Shown piece after piece: positions 1 through 10,358 of a stretch of DNA of 64,000 nucleotides. How positions within the stretch are numbered: the first letter of the stretch is position 1; each line of letters starts with the position of its first letter. Both the position numbers and the translations under genes were made by a program. The notes below the pieces were generated by a model. The model saw nothing but the letters and a program-made list of their open reading frames with translations. It had not been told where the DNA came from and made no database searches. The stretch covers positions 62,001 to 126,000 of the forward strand of contig JAJHZJ010000578.1 in NCBI GenBank assembly GCA_023548195.1. The letters run 5' to 3'. Origin of the DNA: Bettongia penicillata ogilbyi. Lineage: Eukaryota; Chordata; Mammalia; Diprotodontia; Potoroidae.

Positions 1-857
1 GATCGTTGTTTTATTTACATAGAAATGCCCCTCTTGTTTTCTTTAAATATGAATTTCCCAACTGATGTCTTTTTTGTAATTATCTTTTTCTTTAAAAAAA
101 GGAATGATCATTAAATACTTAACAGAATAACTAGGTGAAAATGAAACTGTATTACTAACAACCAAAGATGATTACATTGCCTTATTTTTAGGCAGCATTT
201 TATAATTTATAGAGCATTTTCATAAAAATTACCTCTTTTGGTTTCACAATCCTATAAGGTTGACAAAGAAGGTAACATCATCCCCCAAAACTGATTCTCA
301 GAGGAGCTGTATTTTGTTGAAGATCACACCACTGATAAATGGTGGAGTGGACCATAGTACACAAGAACCTTGAGTCTTAGTCAAAACCTTCTTTCACTGT
401 ATCAGTCTGCCTTTCATTGCTCATTGGAAATCAATTAAAAATAACAGTAGTTTACATTTACATGGCTTGTATTTACATAGGATACAAGATGGCTATGAAA
501 TATTTTTTTTCAATCCTCACAGAAATTCTGTGAAGTTGATGATAGGTGAAAGAAGCATCGTCATCACTTATTTACAGATGTTGAAACCAAAGTTCAGGGA
601 GGCTGCGTGAGCTGTCCATGGTCAACATAGTAAGAGAGAATTGGAGATGATTTTCAAGTACCCTAAACCACAAATAACAATGCTACTACTACTAATAATA
701 ATAAATCTCCAAAACCATAATACAGTTCAGTGGGAAAATGGAACTCCATTTGCAAATTTAAAAAATATATTTTTATACATACTCATTCAACAATTTATCT
801 GTTGCTAAAGGGAGGTACCCCTTGTAAAATCTTTGAACATACACAATGACTTGCATT
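1..857. other. Flanking A+T-rich DNA with one MIR-like relic
   Basis: No gene is seen here. Positions 455-655 resemble a minus-strand MIR-type SINE: a segment equivalent to the 'TTTACAGATG.TGAAAC' core and the 'TGTCCATGGTCAACATAGTAAG' box is readable but strongly diverged. A second, weaker fragment of the same kind may lie at 235-320. The rest looks unique. Confidence 0.5.
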
Positions 858-873
858 AGAAACTGAGATGGAG
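858..873 (+). repeat. Left target-site duplication of L1-A
   Basis: The 16-bp word agaaactgagatggag occurs at 858-873 and again, without mismatch, at 11279-11294. It brackets the composite L1-A exactly. On the bottom strand the left edge reads TTTCT/AA, close to the TTTT/AA preference of L1 endonuclease. Confidence 0.9.
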
Positions 874-1841
874 GAAAGGGTTGAAGATGGCGGAGTGAGA
901 GCAATGACTCACCTAATGTCTCAGACAAACTCCTTCAGGTACCTCTGAAAGGAGAATCTGACCAAATTTTGGAGGTGCGGAATCCAGTGGGAGACAGACG
1001 ATGACGGATTCGGAGCTCAGGTTGGACTGGAAGGTCCACGGGAAGGAATGGTTCCGTGGGGGTGAGCCCACAGCTCACAGCACAGCGTGACCAGCGCAGT
1101 GGGGCAGAAGACACCCGAGAAACCTGAGCGATGGGTGGAACCAGAGGAGCAGCACCAAGGGCAGGAGACAAGCCGAACCGAGTCAGTGAGAGCCACCGAG
1201 CACGAGATATCAGCACAGCAGCTCCTGAGACCTTCAGCCCAAAGATCAAACTTTGGTAAGTCACCTGCTTGAACTTCTGGGATCCAGGATGTCAGAGTGA
1301 TCAGTAAATGCTCTCTCCTCCCCCCATGATGACCATGAAAGAACCATAAACTATTTCACCAAAAAAATCCCACATCAGTAGAAACAGCAGAAGGAGACCA
1401 ATAGTCTCGTAACACCTGAGGGGAGGAAAATAGCTAAGGGAGATTCCTCCTATGGTGGCAGAGGCAAACCGGAAGGACAGAGGACCCAGGGCAGAGAAAA
1501 TTCGCCCTAGGAACCAGGCAAGCCTCATTGCCAGGAGAGGAGCCCCAGGAGGGGTGGGAACATGCATTAGCAGCTAGGCATGCCTCAGCTGTCCAGGGGA
1601 ATTAGAAAGACAATAGGGCAGCTGGGATTACCAGCCCCTGAGCTTGCCTTTGCCTCAGTTCAGCTGAGGAGATCTCCTGTGACCAGACCACTTCTTCCCC
1701 ACACTTAACAAGCTAAACCCAGGGTTGATCAGGGAAACAACAAACAAAAACCTGCTTTTAGCTTTTTCACACATCAGCTCACCAAAAAGTTCTCTAGTTT
1801 TGGACTGAAAGAACCAGAAGCCACAACACTCAATCAACATC
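874..1841 (+). promoter_or_regulatory. L1-A 5'UTR / internal promoter region
   Basis: This untranslated leader runs from the element start to the ORF1 ATG at 1842. It is collinear with the L1-B leader at 32925-33857: the words around CAGACAAACTCCTTCAG and GAATCTGACCAAA are shared. It is locally GC- and CpG-rich compared with its surroundings, as expected for an internal RNA polymerase II promoter. Short ORFs on either strand here look accidental. Confidence 0.75.
884..893 (+). promoter_or_regulatory. YY1-type motif at the start of L1-A
   Basis: AAGATGGCGG lies 10 bases from the element's 5' end. This matches the core of a YY1 site. In human L1 a YY1 site near position +13 to +21 helps place the transcription start. 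The same motif sits at the same place in every 5'-complete L1 and HAL1 in this window. Function here is inferred from motif and position only. Confidence 0.55.
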
Positions 1842-1873
1842 ATGAACAAGAAAGGCAGAGGAGGGGTGGAGCC

Positions 1874-1883
1874 AAGATGGTGG
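1874..1883 (+). promoter_or_regulatory. YY1-type motif at the start of HAL1-A
   Basis: AAGATGGTGG sits 11 bases into the element, the same place as in L1-A and HAL1-B. One base differs from the AAGATGGCGG form, a change of the kind expected from CpG decay. Regulatory role is inferred. Confidence 0.45.
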
Positions 1884-2608
1884 AGTAGAAAGACTCACAT
1901 ATGCTAGCTCCGAACCCACATCCCATGTATTTCCTGCAAGAAGAATTCTGCACAAATTCTGGATCACTGCAAGGCACGCAGAAACATAGTGGAAATGATT
2001 ACCATTCCAGAGAGCCCTGCAGAGTCATCCCCAGGGTCCATCGCACCCTGGAACACGGAGGCCACCCCTGACCTGCCCTGGCCACGCGGCCGAGAGGAGC
2101 TAATCCGAGCAGGTTTCAGGGATGGAATCTCTGGTGGCCGGGAAGGTCGCTCCACCCACAGACACTACAGTTCAGTGAGAGAGACGTCTGGGCTGGCCAA
2201 GAGGGGAGCGGGATGTCTCCGTGGCTTGGGCCCCCTCGGGAGGAAGCGGAGGAGGGAGTGGCAGAGGGAGCAGCAGAGGCAGTGGCAGAGGCAGCAGCTG
2301 CAGCCCAGGACTCCCAGAGCAGCAGGCAGAAGTTCAGGTCTCTGCATAAAACCCCTGAGGGAACTGAGCCTGGGAGGTGGCCCTGCCCCCACCTGCTCCA
2401 TTACTGAAGGTCTCTGCATAAAGGCCCTAAGGGGACTGAGCCTGGGAGGTGTCCCTGCCCCACTTAAGCACCAGAACTTAAGCTCACATTAAATAACAGC
2501 CGTACCTGCCACGGAAAGCCCATTTGAATCTAAGACCCCAAACAATAGCTGGGCGGATCTAGGCGGGGGTGGACAGGAATCTCAGAAGTCAACTAACCGG
2601 CTGGGACA

Positions 2609-3516
2609 ATGTCCAGAAAAGGAAACAAAATAAGACCATAGAGAGCTACTTTGATGGGGTTCAGATGTTCCCACCTTTCAATTCTGATGATGAGGAAATA
2701 TCCTTACCATCACGGAAAGATGTGGAGGTCGGGGCCTCTGTATACCAGACATTCCAGGGGGATGTCTGGTGGGCTCAGGCCATGGAAGAGCTCATAAAGG
2801 ATTTTGAAAATCAAGTTAGACAGGTGGAGGAAAAACTGGGAAGAGAAATGAGAGAGATGCAAGAAAAGCATGAAAAACGGTTCACCTTAGTGAAGGAGAT
2901 CCAAAAAAATGCTGAAGAAAATAACACCTTGAAGACTAGGCTCACTCAATTGGCAAAAGAGGTTCAAAAAGCCAATGAGAAGAAGAATGCTTTCCAAAGC
3001 AGAATTAGTCAAAAGGAAAAAGAGGTTCAAAAGCTCACTGAAGATAATAGTTCTCTCAAAATTAGAATGGAACAGATGGAGGCTAATGACTTTCTGAGAA
3101 ACCAAGAAATCACAAAACAAAACCAAAACAATGAAAAAATGGAAGAGAATGGGAAATATCTCATGGGAAAAACAACTGACCTGGAAAATAGATCCAGGAA
3201 AGACAAATTAAAAATCATGGGACCACCTGAAAGTCATGATGAAAAAAAGAGCCTAGACATCATCTTCCATGAAATTATCGAGGAAAAGTTTTCTGAGATT
3301 CTAGAACCAGAGGGCAAAATAAGTATTGAAAGAATCCATCGATCACCACCTGAAAGAGATCCAAAAAGAGAAACTCCTAGAAACATTGTGGCCAAATTCC
3401 AGAATTCCCAGGTCAAGGAGAAAATATTGCAAGCAGCTAGAAAGAAACAATTCCAGTATTGTGGAAATACAATCAGGATAACTCAATATCTAGCAGCTTC
3501 TACATTAAGGGATTGA
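2609..3516 (+). pseudogene. HAL1-A ORF1 (L1 ORF1-like RNA-binding protein), near-intact
   Basis: L1 ORF1 proteins are trimeric RNA-binding chaperones that package the element RNA. The authentic start, judged from HAL1-B and HAL1-D (MPRKG...), is the ATG at 2609. One base is missing in the following A-rich run, so the long open frame (readable from 2569 to 3516, 315 residues) joins the protein only after residue 6 or so. After that there is no stop. The middle is a long coiled coil rich in KEVQK and EENNTLK heptads. Then come the RRM part (around ENRSRKDKLKIMG) and the C-terminal part with RIHRSPPERDPKRE and VKEKILQAARKKQF. It carries the subfamily signature EIIEEKFSEILEPEG, shared only with HAL1-B. 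No ORF2 follows. Confidence 0.85.
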
Positions 3517-3839
3517 AGGGCATGGAATAGGATATTCCAGAAGTCAAAGGAACTAGGACTCAAACCAAGAATCACCTACCCAGCAAAACTGAGAATAATA
3601 CTTCAGGGGAAAATATGGTCTTTCAATGAAACAGAGGACTTTCAAGCATTCTTGATGAAAAGACCAGAGCTGAAAAGAAAATTTGACTTTCAAACACAAG
3701 AATGAGAAGAAGCATGAAAAAGTAAACAGCAAAGAGAAGTCATAAGGGACTTACCAAAAGTGAACTCTTTACATTCCTACATGGAAAGACAATATTTGTA
3801 ACTCTTAAAACTTTTCAGTATCTGGGTAGTTGGTGAACC

Positions 3840-3905
3840 ACACACATACATACATACACACACACATGTACACACGTGCATGCACACACACATACATACA
3901 TGCAT
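3840..3905 (+). repeat. (CA)n-rich microsatellite in the HAL1-A 3'UTR
   Basis: This is an imperfect CACACA/CATACA run. A related run is found at the same place in HAL1-B (9470-9510), HAL1-C (27562-27640, opposite strand) and, as TATC/TGTA repeats, HAL1-F (63050-63095). Confidence 0.85.
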
Positions 3906-4390
3906 GCACATACAGAGACAGAGAGCACAGAGTGAATTGAATAGGATGGGACCATATCTTAAAAGAAATTAAGGTAAATGATGAGAGAGAAATGTAGTGG
4001 GAGGAAAGAGGGTGAAATGGAATGGGGTAAATTATATCTCATTCAAGAGGCAAGCAGGAGACCTTTTAGTGGAGGGAAAAAGAGGAGAGCTGATAAAAAA
4101 CAAGAAGTTTACCCTTCTCACATTCACCTAAAGGAAGGAATAAAATGCACACTCATTTTGGTATGAAAACCTATCTTACAATACAGGAAAGTGGGGGAGA
4201 AGGAGATAAGCAGGGAGGAAGGGATGATGAAAGGGAGGGCAATGGGAGGAGGGAGCAATTTAAAGTCAACATTCAGGGAGGGACAGGACCAAAAGACAGA
4301 ATAGAAAAAATGGGGGGCAGGATAGGATGGAGGGAAATACAGTTAGTCTTACACAACACGACTGCACAGATATGGCCTATATTGAAAAAG

Positions 4391-5261
4391 CAGAGGACTG
4401 AAAGAACCATAGAATCTTTCTGCGGGGATAAGGACCAAAACACAAACACCAAAGAGGTCACAGCTTAGACTGTACTTTCATCTGAAACTTCAGACGGGAC
4501 TATAAACTGCTCACAAGCACAAGAAGCTCTCCTGGAACAGCTGAAGAAGGAAATAGAAGATAAACTGGCTAATGATCTTGAAATTATTAAGAAAGAATTC
4601 ACTGATGAGAACATCTCTTTGAAAAGGAAAATTGAACAAATGGAAAAGGAAGTTCAAAAACTAACTAGAGAAAATAACTTCCTAAAAGTGCAAATGGAAA
4701 AGGAAGTACAAAAATTAACTGGAGAAAATAGCTTCTTAAAAGGAAAAATTGGGCAGATGAAAAAGGAGATGCAAAAGTTAACAGAAGAAAACAATTTGAT
4801 AAAGATTAGAATTGGGCAAGTAGAAACTAATGACTCCATGAGACAGCAAGAATCAGTCAAACAAAATCTAAAAAATGAAAAGATAGAAGAAAATGTAAAA
4901 TATCTAATTGGAAAAACAACTGACCTGAAAAATACATCCAGGAGAGAAAAGTTCAGAATTATTGGCCTGACAGAAACCCATGATGGAGAAACGAGCCTGG
5001 ACAATATCTTCCAGGAAATCATCAAGGAAAATTGTCGAGAAGTGCTAGATTCAGAGGGCAAAATAGTCATTGAAAGAATCCACTGTTCCCCTCCTGAAAG
5101 GGATCCCAAAATCAAAACCCCAAGAAAATATAGTTGCCAAATTCCAGAGCTATCAAGTGGAGGAGAAAATATTACAAGCAGCCAGAAAGAAACAATTTAA
5201 ATATCAAGGAGCTACAGTCAGGATTACACAGGACATTGCAGCTCCTACATTAAAAGATTGA
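4391..5261 (+). pseudogene. L1-A ORF1, main part after the HAL1-A insertion
   Basis: The frame that starts at ATG 1842 (MNKKGRG...) is cut by HAL1-A and resumes at about 4391 (RTERTIESF...). It then shows a stop at TAG near 4465, a coiled coil of repeated KEVQKLTEEN-type heptads (4619-4850), the RRM region (around RREKFRIIGLTE) and the C-terminal domain. A single inserted A near 5125 (relative to L1-B) shifts the frame, so the last part is read in another frame to the stop at about 5261. This is the L1 version of ORF1: it has EIIKENCREVLD where the HAL1-A/B subfamily has EIIEEKFSEILE. Confidence 0.85.
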
Positions 5262-6038
5262 AAGAATGGGAACCCGATATTCCGTAAGGCAAAGGAATTG
5301 GGACTACAACCAAGAATCAACTACCCAGCAAAGTTCAGCATGACATTTCAGGCAAGGAGAAAGTCATTCAACGAACTAAGGGATTTCCAGAGCTTCTTGA
5401 CCAAAACGCCAGAATTTAATAGACAATTCGATCTTCAAATGCAGGTCTCAAGAGAATCATAAAAAGGTAAACGGAGCGGGGGGAGGAGAAACAACTTGTT
5501 ACTCAGGACAAATTGTTTACCTCCCTATGAGGGTAGATGATACCTGTTAATCTTGAGAACTGTGTGGCTATTAAGAAATATAAAAGGGATATGCATAGGG
5601 GAATGGGTATAAAGTAAATGATATCATGATAAAAAATATGATTTAAGTATGAGAAGGGATTGTAATAGGAGATGTGAAAAGGAGGAAGCAGAAAATGGCA
5701 AATTACATCACAAGAAGAAGTACAAAATCATGGTAGAAGGAAAGAGGGGAGGGAGATGAGCATTGTGTAAGAGGTAATCTCATCGGATTTGTTTAAGGAC
5801 CCAACAATAAACTTAAGTAGATAATCCTAACTAGCTCTAAAAGCAGTAGGAGAGGAATGGGGAAGAAAAGGGAGGGAGGCTAAAAGGGAAGTAAGAAGCA
5901 ATAAGAGCAAAGGGGAGTTAAAGGGAGGGGGGCTAAAAGAAGGAGGGGAAGGCAGCAAGAGGAGGTGGTGAAAAGTGAATACTAGTGAGGAGGGGAAGGG
6001 AGACAGGAGAGCTAAAAGCACAAATGGTGGGAGAGAAG

Positions 6039-7500
6039 ATGGAGGGAAATACACAGATTGTAATCATAACTCTGAATGTGAATGGAATGAATTCTCCCAT
6101 AAAACAAAGACGGATAGCAGGATGGATTAAAAGCCATAATCCAACAATATGCTGCTTACAAGAAACACATTTGAAATGGAGGGATACACATAGGATAAAG
6201 GTCAAAGGATGGAGCAGAATATATTGTGCTTCAGCTGACGTAAGAAAGGCAGGAGTAGGAATCCTAATCTCAGACAAAGCAAAAGCAGAAATAGATCTAA
6301 TCAAAAGGGATAAGGATGGAAACTATATCCTGCTAAAAGGCACCATAGACAATGAAGCAATATCATTACTAAACATGTATGCTCCCAGTGGTATAGCATC
6401 CAGATTCTTAGAGAGGTTGGGGGAGTGCAAGGAAGAAATTGACAGCAAAACTATACTAGTGGGGGACCTCAACCTCCCTCTTTCTGAACTTGATAAATCT
6501 AACCTCAAAATAAACAAGAAAGAGGTTAAGGAGGTAAATAAAATTCTAGATAAGGTAGATATGATAGATCTGTGGAGAAAATTGAGTGGGAATAGAAGGA
6601 ATATACCTTTTTCTCAGCAGTAAATGGAACATTTACAAAAATTGACCATGTACTAGGACATAAAAATCTCACAATCCAGTGCAGAAAGGCAGAGATAATC
6701 AATGCATCCTTCTTAGATCATAATGCAATAAAAATTATATGTAATAAAAGGCCATGGAAAGATAAAGCAAAAATCAATTGGAAACTAAATAATTTAATCC
6801 TAAAGAAGGAATGGATTAAAGAAGAAATCATAGAAACAATCAACAACTTCATTCAAGAGAATGACAATAATGAGACAACCTACCAAATCTTATGGGATAC
6901 TGCAAAAGCAGTTCTTAGGGGAAGTTTTATATCTTTGCATGCCTACACAAATAAAATAGAGAAAGAGGAGATCAATGACCTGGACATGTAGCTGAAAAAG
7001 CTAGAAAAAGAACAAATTGAAAATCCCCAAGAAAATACCAAATTAGAAATACTGAAAACCAAAGGAGAGATTAATAAAAATTGAAATTAAGAAAACTATT
7101 GAATTAATAAATAAAATCAATAGTTGGTTTTATGAAAAAACTAATAAAATTGATAAACCTTTGGTCAATTTGATTAAAAAAAGAAAGAAGAAAATCAAAT
7201 TACAAATATTAAAAATTAAAGGGGTGAACTCACCTCCATTGAGGAGGAAATTAAAAAAATAATTAGAAATTACTTTGCCCAACTTTATGCCCACAAATTC
7301 GATAATCTAAATGACATGGATGAATATTTTAAAAAATACAAATTGCCCAGATTAACAGAAGAGGAAGTCGAATACTTAAACAACCCCATCTCAGAAAAAG
7401 AAATTGAACAATCCATCAATGAACTCCCTAGGAAAAAATCTCCAGGATCAGATGGATTCACAAGTGAATTCTATCAAACCTTTAAAGAACAGTTAATTCC
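6039..7500 (+). pseudogene. L1-A ORF2, N-terminal endonuclease domain and linker
   Basis: ORF2 encodes the endonuclease and reverse transcriptase that carry out target-primed reverse transcription. The likely start is ATG 6039 (MEGNTQIVIITLNVNG). Apurinic-endonuclease motifs in order: LNVNG, CLQETHL, AGVGILIS, LLNMYAP, VGDLNLPLSELD, and after a frameshift near 6600 KIDHVLGH and LDHNAIKI. The usual serine before the catalytic DH has become leucine. Several further stops and shifts follow (7000-7250). The segment ends in [20 protein letters not shown], just before the RT core, where HAL1-B is inserted. Confidence 0.88.
7484..7500 (+). repeat. Left target-site duplication of HAL1-B
   Basis: The 17-bp word aaagaacagttaattcc occurs at 7484-7500 and, with one A/G difference, at 10342-10358. 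L1-B has the unbroken equivalent near 36936-36951 (catttaaacaacagttaattcc), which confirms the empty-site sequence. Confidence 0.92.
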
Positions 7501-7512
7501 GGGGGTGGAGCC

Positions 7513-7522
7513 AAGATGGCGG
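7513..7522 (+). promoter_or_regulatory. YY1-type motif at the start of HAL1-B
   Basis: AAGATGGCGG lies 12 bases into the element, in the intact CpG-containing form. Position and sequence match the L1-A motif. Function is inferred from the known role of YY1 at the human L1 5' end. Confidence 0.55.
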
Positions 7523-8248
7523 AGTAGAAAGACTCATGTATGCTAACTCCGAACCCACAGCCCATATATTTCCAGCAAGAAGAACTCCCCACGAATTCTG
7601 GATCACTGCAAGGTGCGCAGAAACACAGTGGAAGAGATTTCCATTCCAGAGAGCCCTGGAGAGCCATCCCCAGGGGTCCGTTGCACCCTGGAAAGCAGAG
7701 CCCACCCCTGAGCTGCCCTGGCCAGGCTGCTCAAGAAGAGCTGATCCGAGCAGGCTTCAGGGACTGAATCTCCGACAGCTGGGAAGGTCCCTCCGCCCAC
7801 AGACGCTACAGGTCAGTGAGAGAGACTTCTGGGCTGGCCGAAAGGGGAGCGAGGTGTCTCCATGACTCGGGCCCCCTTGGGAGGCAGTGTCAGAGGGAGC
7901 AGCAGAGGCAGCTGCAGAGGTGGTGACCCCTGGGACTCCTAGACCAGCAGGCAGAAGTTCAGGGCCATTACCAAAGGTCTCTGCATAAACCACCTGAGGG
8001 AACTGAGCCTGGGAGACGGCCCTGCCCCCACCCGCCCCATTACTGAAGGTCTCTGCATAAAGGTCCTGAGGGAACTGAGCCTGGGAGGTGGCCCTGCCCC
8101 CACCCCAGCACCAGAACTTAAGCTCACATTGAATAGCAGCTACACCTGCTGCGGAAAGCCCATTTGAATCTCAGACCCCAAGCAATAGCTGGGCGGATCT
8201 AGGTGGGGGTGGACAGGAATCTCAGAAGTCAAGTAACTGGCTGGGAAA

Positions 8249-9161
8249 ATGCCCAGAAAAGGGAAAAAAAATAAGACTATAGAGACCTACTATGAGGGGG
8301 TGCAGATGTTCCCGCCTTTCAATTCTGATGACGAGGAACTATTCTTACCATTAGGGAAAGACCTGTAGGCCAGGGCCTCTGTATCCCAGACATCTGAGGT
8401 GGATGTCAGGTGGGCTCAGGCCATGGAAGAGCTCATAAAGGATTTTGAAAATCAAGTTAGACAAGTGGAGGAAAAACTGGGAAGAGAAATGAGAGAGATG
8501 CAAGAAAAGCATGAAAAACGGGTCAATACCTTGCTCAAGGAGACCCAAAAAAATGCTGAAGAAAATAACACCTAGAAAAATAGGCTCACTCAATTGGCAA
8601 AAGAGGTTCAAAAAGCCAATGAGGAGAAGAATGCTTTCAAAAGCAGAATTAGCCAAATGGAAAAAGAGGTTCAAAAGCTCACTGAAGATAATAGTTCTCT
8701 CAAAATTAGAACGGAACAGATGGAGTCAAATGACTTTGTGAGAAACCAAGAAATCACAAAACAAAACCAAAACAATGAAAAAATTGAAGAGAATGGGAAA
8801 TATCTCATTAGAAAAAACAACTGACCTGGAAAATAGATCCAGGAGAGACAATTTAAAAATTGTGGGACTACCTGAAAGTCATGATGAAAAAAAGAGCCTA
8901 GACATCATCTTCCATGAAATTATCGAGGAAAAGTTTTCTGAGATTCTAGAACCAGAGGGCAAAATAAGTATTGAAAGAATCCATCGATCACCACCTGAAA
9001 GAGATCCAAAAAGAGAAACTCCTAGAAACATTGTGGCCAAATTCCAGAATTCCCAGGTCAAGGAGAAAATATTGCAAGCAGCTAGAAAGAAACAATTCCA
9101 GTACTGTGGAAATACAATCAGGATAACCCAAGATCTAGCAGCTTGTACATTAAGGGATTGA
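8249..9161 (+). pseudogene. HAL1-B ORF1, broken
   Basis: The start codon ATG 8249 (MPRKGKKNKTIE) is intact and in frame. A stop (GAC CTG TAG) follows at about 8367, and the coiled-coil part contains another break at CACCTAG near 8573 and a frameshift near 8810. The C-terminal half is readable to the stop at 9161: RRM around RSRRDNLKIVGLPE, then ERIHRSPPERDPKRET and VKEKILQAARKKQFQYCG. It has the EEKFSEILEPEG signature of the HAL1-A subfamily. No catalytic domain follows. Confidence 0.87.
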
Positions 9162-10358
9162 AGGGCGTGGAATAGGATATTCCAGAAGTCAAAGGAACTA
9201 GAACTCAAACCAAGAATCACCTACCCAGCAAAACTGAGTATACTTCAGGGGAAAATATGGTCTTTCAATGAAACAGAGGACTTTCAAGCATTCTTGATGA
9301 AAAGACCAGAGCTGAAAAGAAAATCTGACTTTCAAACACAAGAATGAGAAGAAGCATGAAAAAATAAACAGCAAAGAGACTTCCCAAAAGTGAACTGTTT
9401 ACATTCCTACATGGAAAGTCAATATTTGTAACTCTCAAAAGTTTTCAGTATATGGGTAGTTGGTGGGACCACACACATACATACACACACACACACGTAC
9501 ACATGCACACACATACAGAGACAGAGAGCACAGAGAGAAATGAATAGAATAGGACCATATCTTAAAAGAAATTAAGGTAAATGGTGAGAGAGAAATGTAG
9601 TGGGAGGAAAGAGGGTGAAATGGAATGGGGTAAATTATATCTCATTCAAGAGGCAAGCAGGAGACTTTTTAGTGGAGGGAAAAAGAGGAGAGCTGAGAAA
9701 AAAACAAGAAGTTTACCCTCATCACATTCGACTAAAAGAAGGAGTAAAATGCACACTCATTTTGGTATGAAAACCTATCTTACAATACAGGAAAGTGGGG
9801 GAGGAGATAAGCAGGGAGGGAGGGATGATGGAAGGGAGGGCAATGGGAGGAGGGAGCAATTTGAAGTCAACACTCGGGGAGGGACTGGATCAAAAGACAG
9901 AATAGATACAATGGGGGGCAGGATAGGATGGAGGGAAATACAGTTAGTCTTACACAACACGACTGTTATCGAAGTCATTATAGAAGATATGGCCTATATT
10001 GAATTGCCTGCCTTCCCAAAGGGAATGGGTGGGGAGGGAGGGATGGGGAAAATTTGGAACTCAAAGTTTTAAGAACAACTGTTTAGTATTGCTGTTGATA
10101 CTAGGAAATAAGAAATACAGTTAATGGGGAATAGAAAGTCATCTGGCCCTACAGGACAAAAGAGAAGATGGGGACAAGAGAAGGGAGGGATGATAGAAGA
10201 GAGGGCAGACTGGTGATAGGGAAAATTAGATTGCTCAGTGTATTGGGGTGGGGGAGGGGATAAAAGGGGAGAAAATTTGGAACCAAAATTTTGTGAAAAT
10301 GAATGGAGAAAGTTAAATAAATAAATTTTTATTAAAAAAAAAAAGAACAATTAATTCC

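Larger units (their letters stand above)
1863..4385 (+). mobile_element. HAL1-A: ORF1-only half-L1 element inserted in L1-A ORF1
   Basis: The element begins GGGGTGGAGCCAAGATGG, has a GC-rich leader (about 1863-2608), one ORF related to L1 ORF1 (2609-3516), and a 3'UTR with a (CA)n tract near 3840-3905 followed by a purine-rich GGGAGG-type segment. No ORF2 follows. Compared with HAL1-B it stops early, at GGCCTATATTG plus about five A, so some 350 bp of the usual 3'UTR are missing. The flanks aaaggcagagga (1851-1862) and aaaagcagagga (4386-4397) are a 12-bp duplication with one mismatch. Confidence 0.9.
7501..10341 (+). mobile_element. HAL1-B: full-length ORF1-only half-L1 inserted in L1-A ORF2
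   Basis: This is a complete HAL1: start GGGGGTGGAGCCAAGATGGCGG, leader 7501-8248, ORF1 8249-9161, a 3'UTR with a (CA)n tract near 9470-9510 and purine-rich GGGAGGG repeats, and an end at AAATAAATAAATTTTTATT plus an A-run. It is about 2.84 kb long, with a 17-bp target-site duplication. It lies between the endonuclease and RT parts of L1-A ORF2. It is very close to HAL1-A in ORF1; the last 300 bp differ at only a handful of positions. Confidence 0.93.

Noticed and set aside
1087..2492. ORFs of 60-170 codons in the L1-A and HAL1-A leaders, both strands
   Set aside because: They lie in GC-rich 5'UTR sequence, overlap each other in several frames and are not kept in the sister copies.
3840..3905. 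CRISPR-like regular repeats
   Set aside because: These are simple CA/CATA dinucleotide runs with no spacers, in a vertebrate retroelement.
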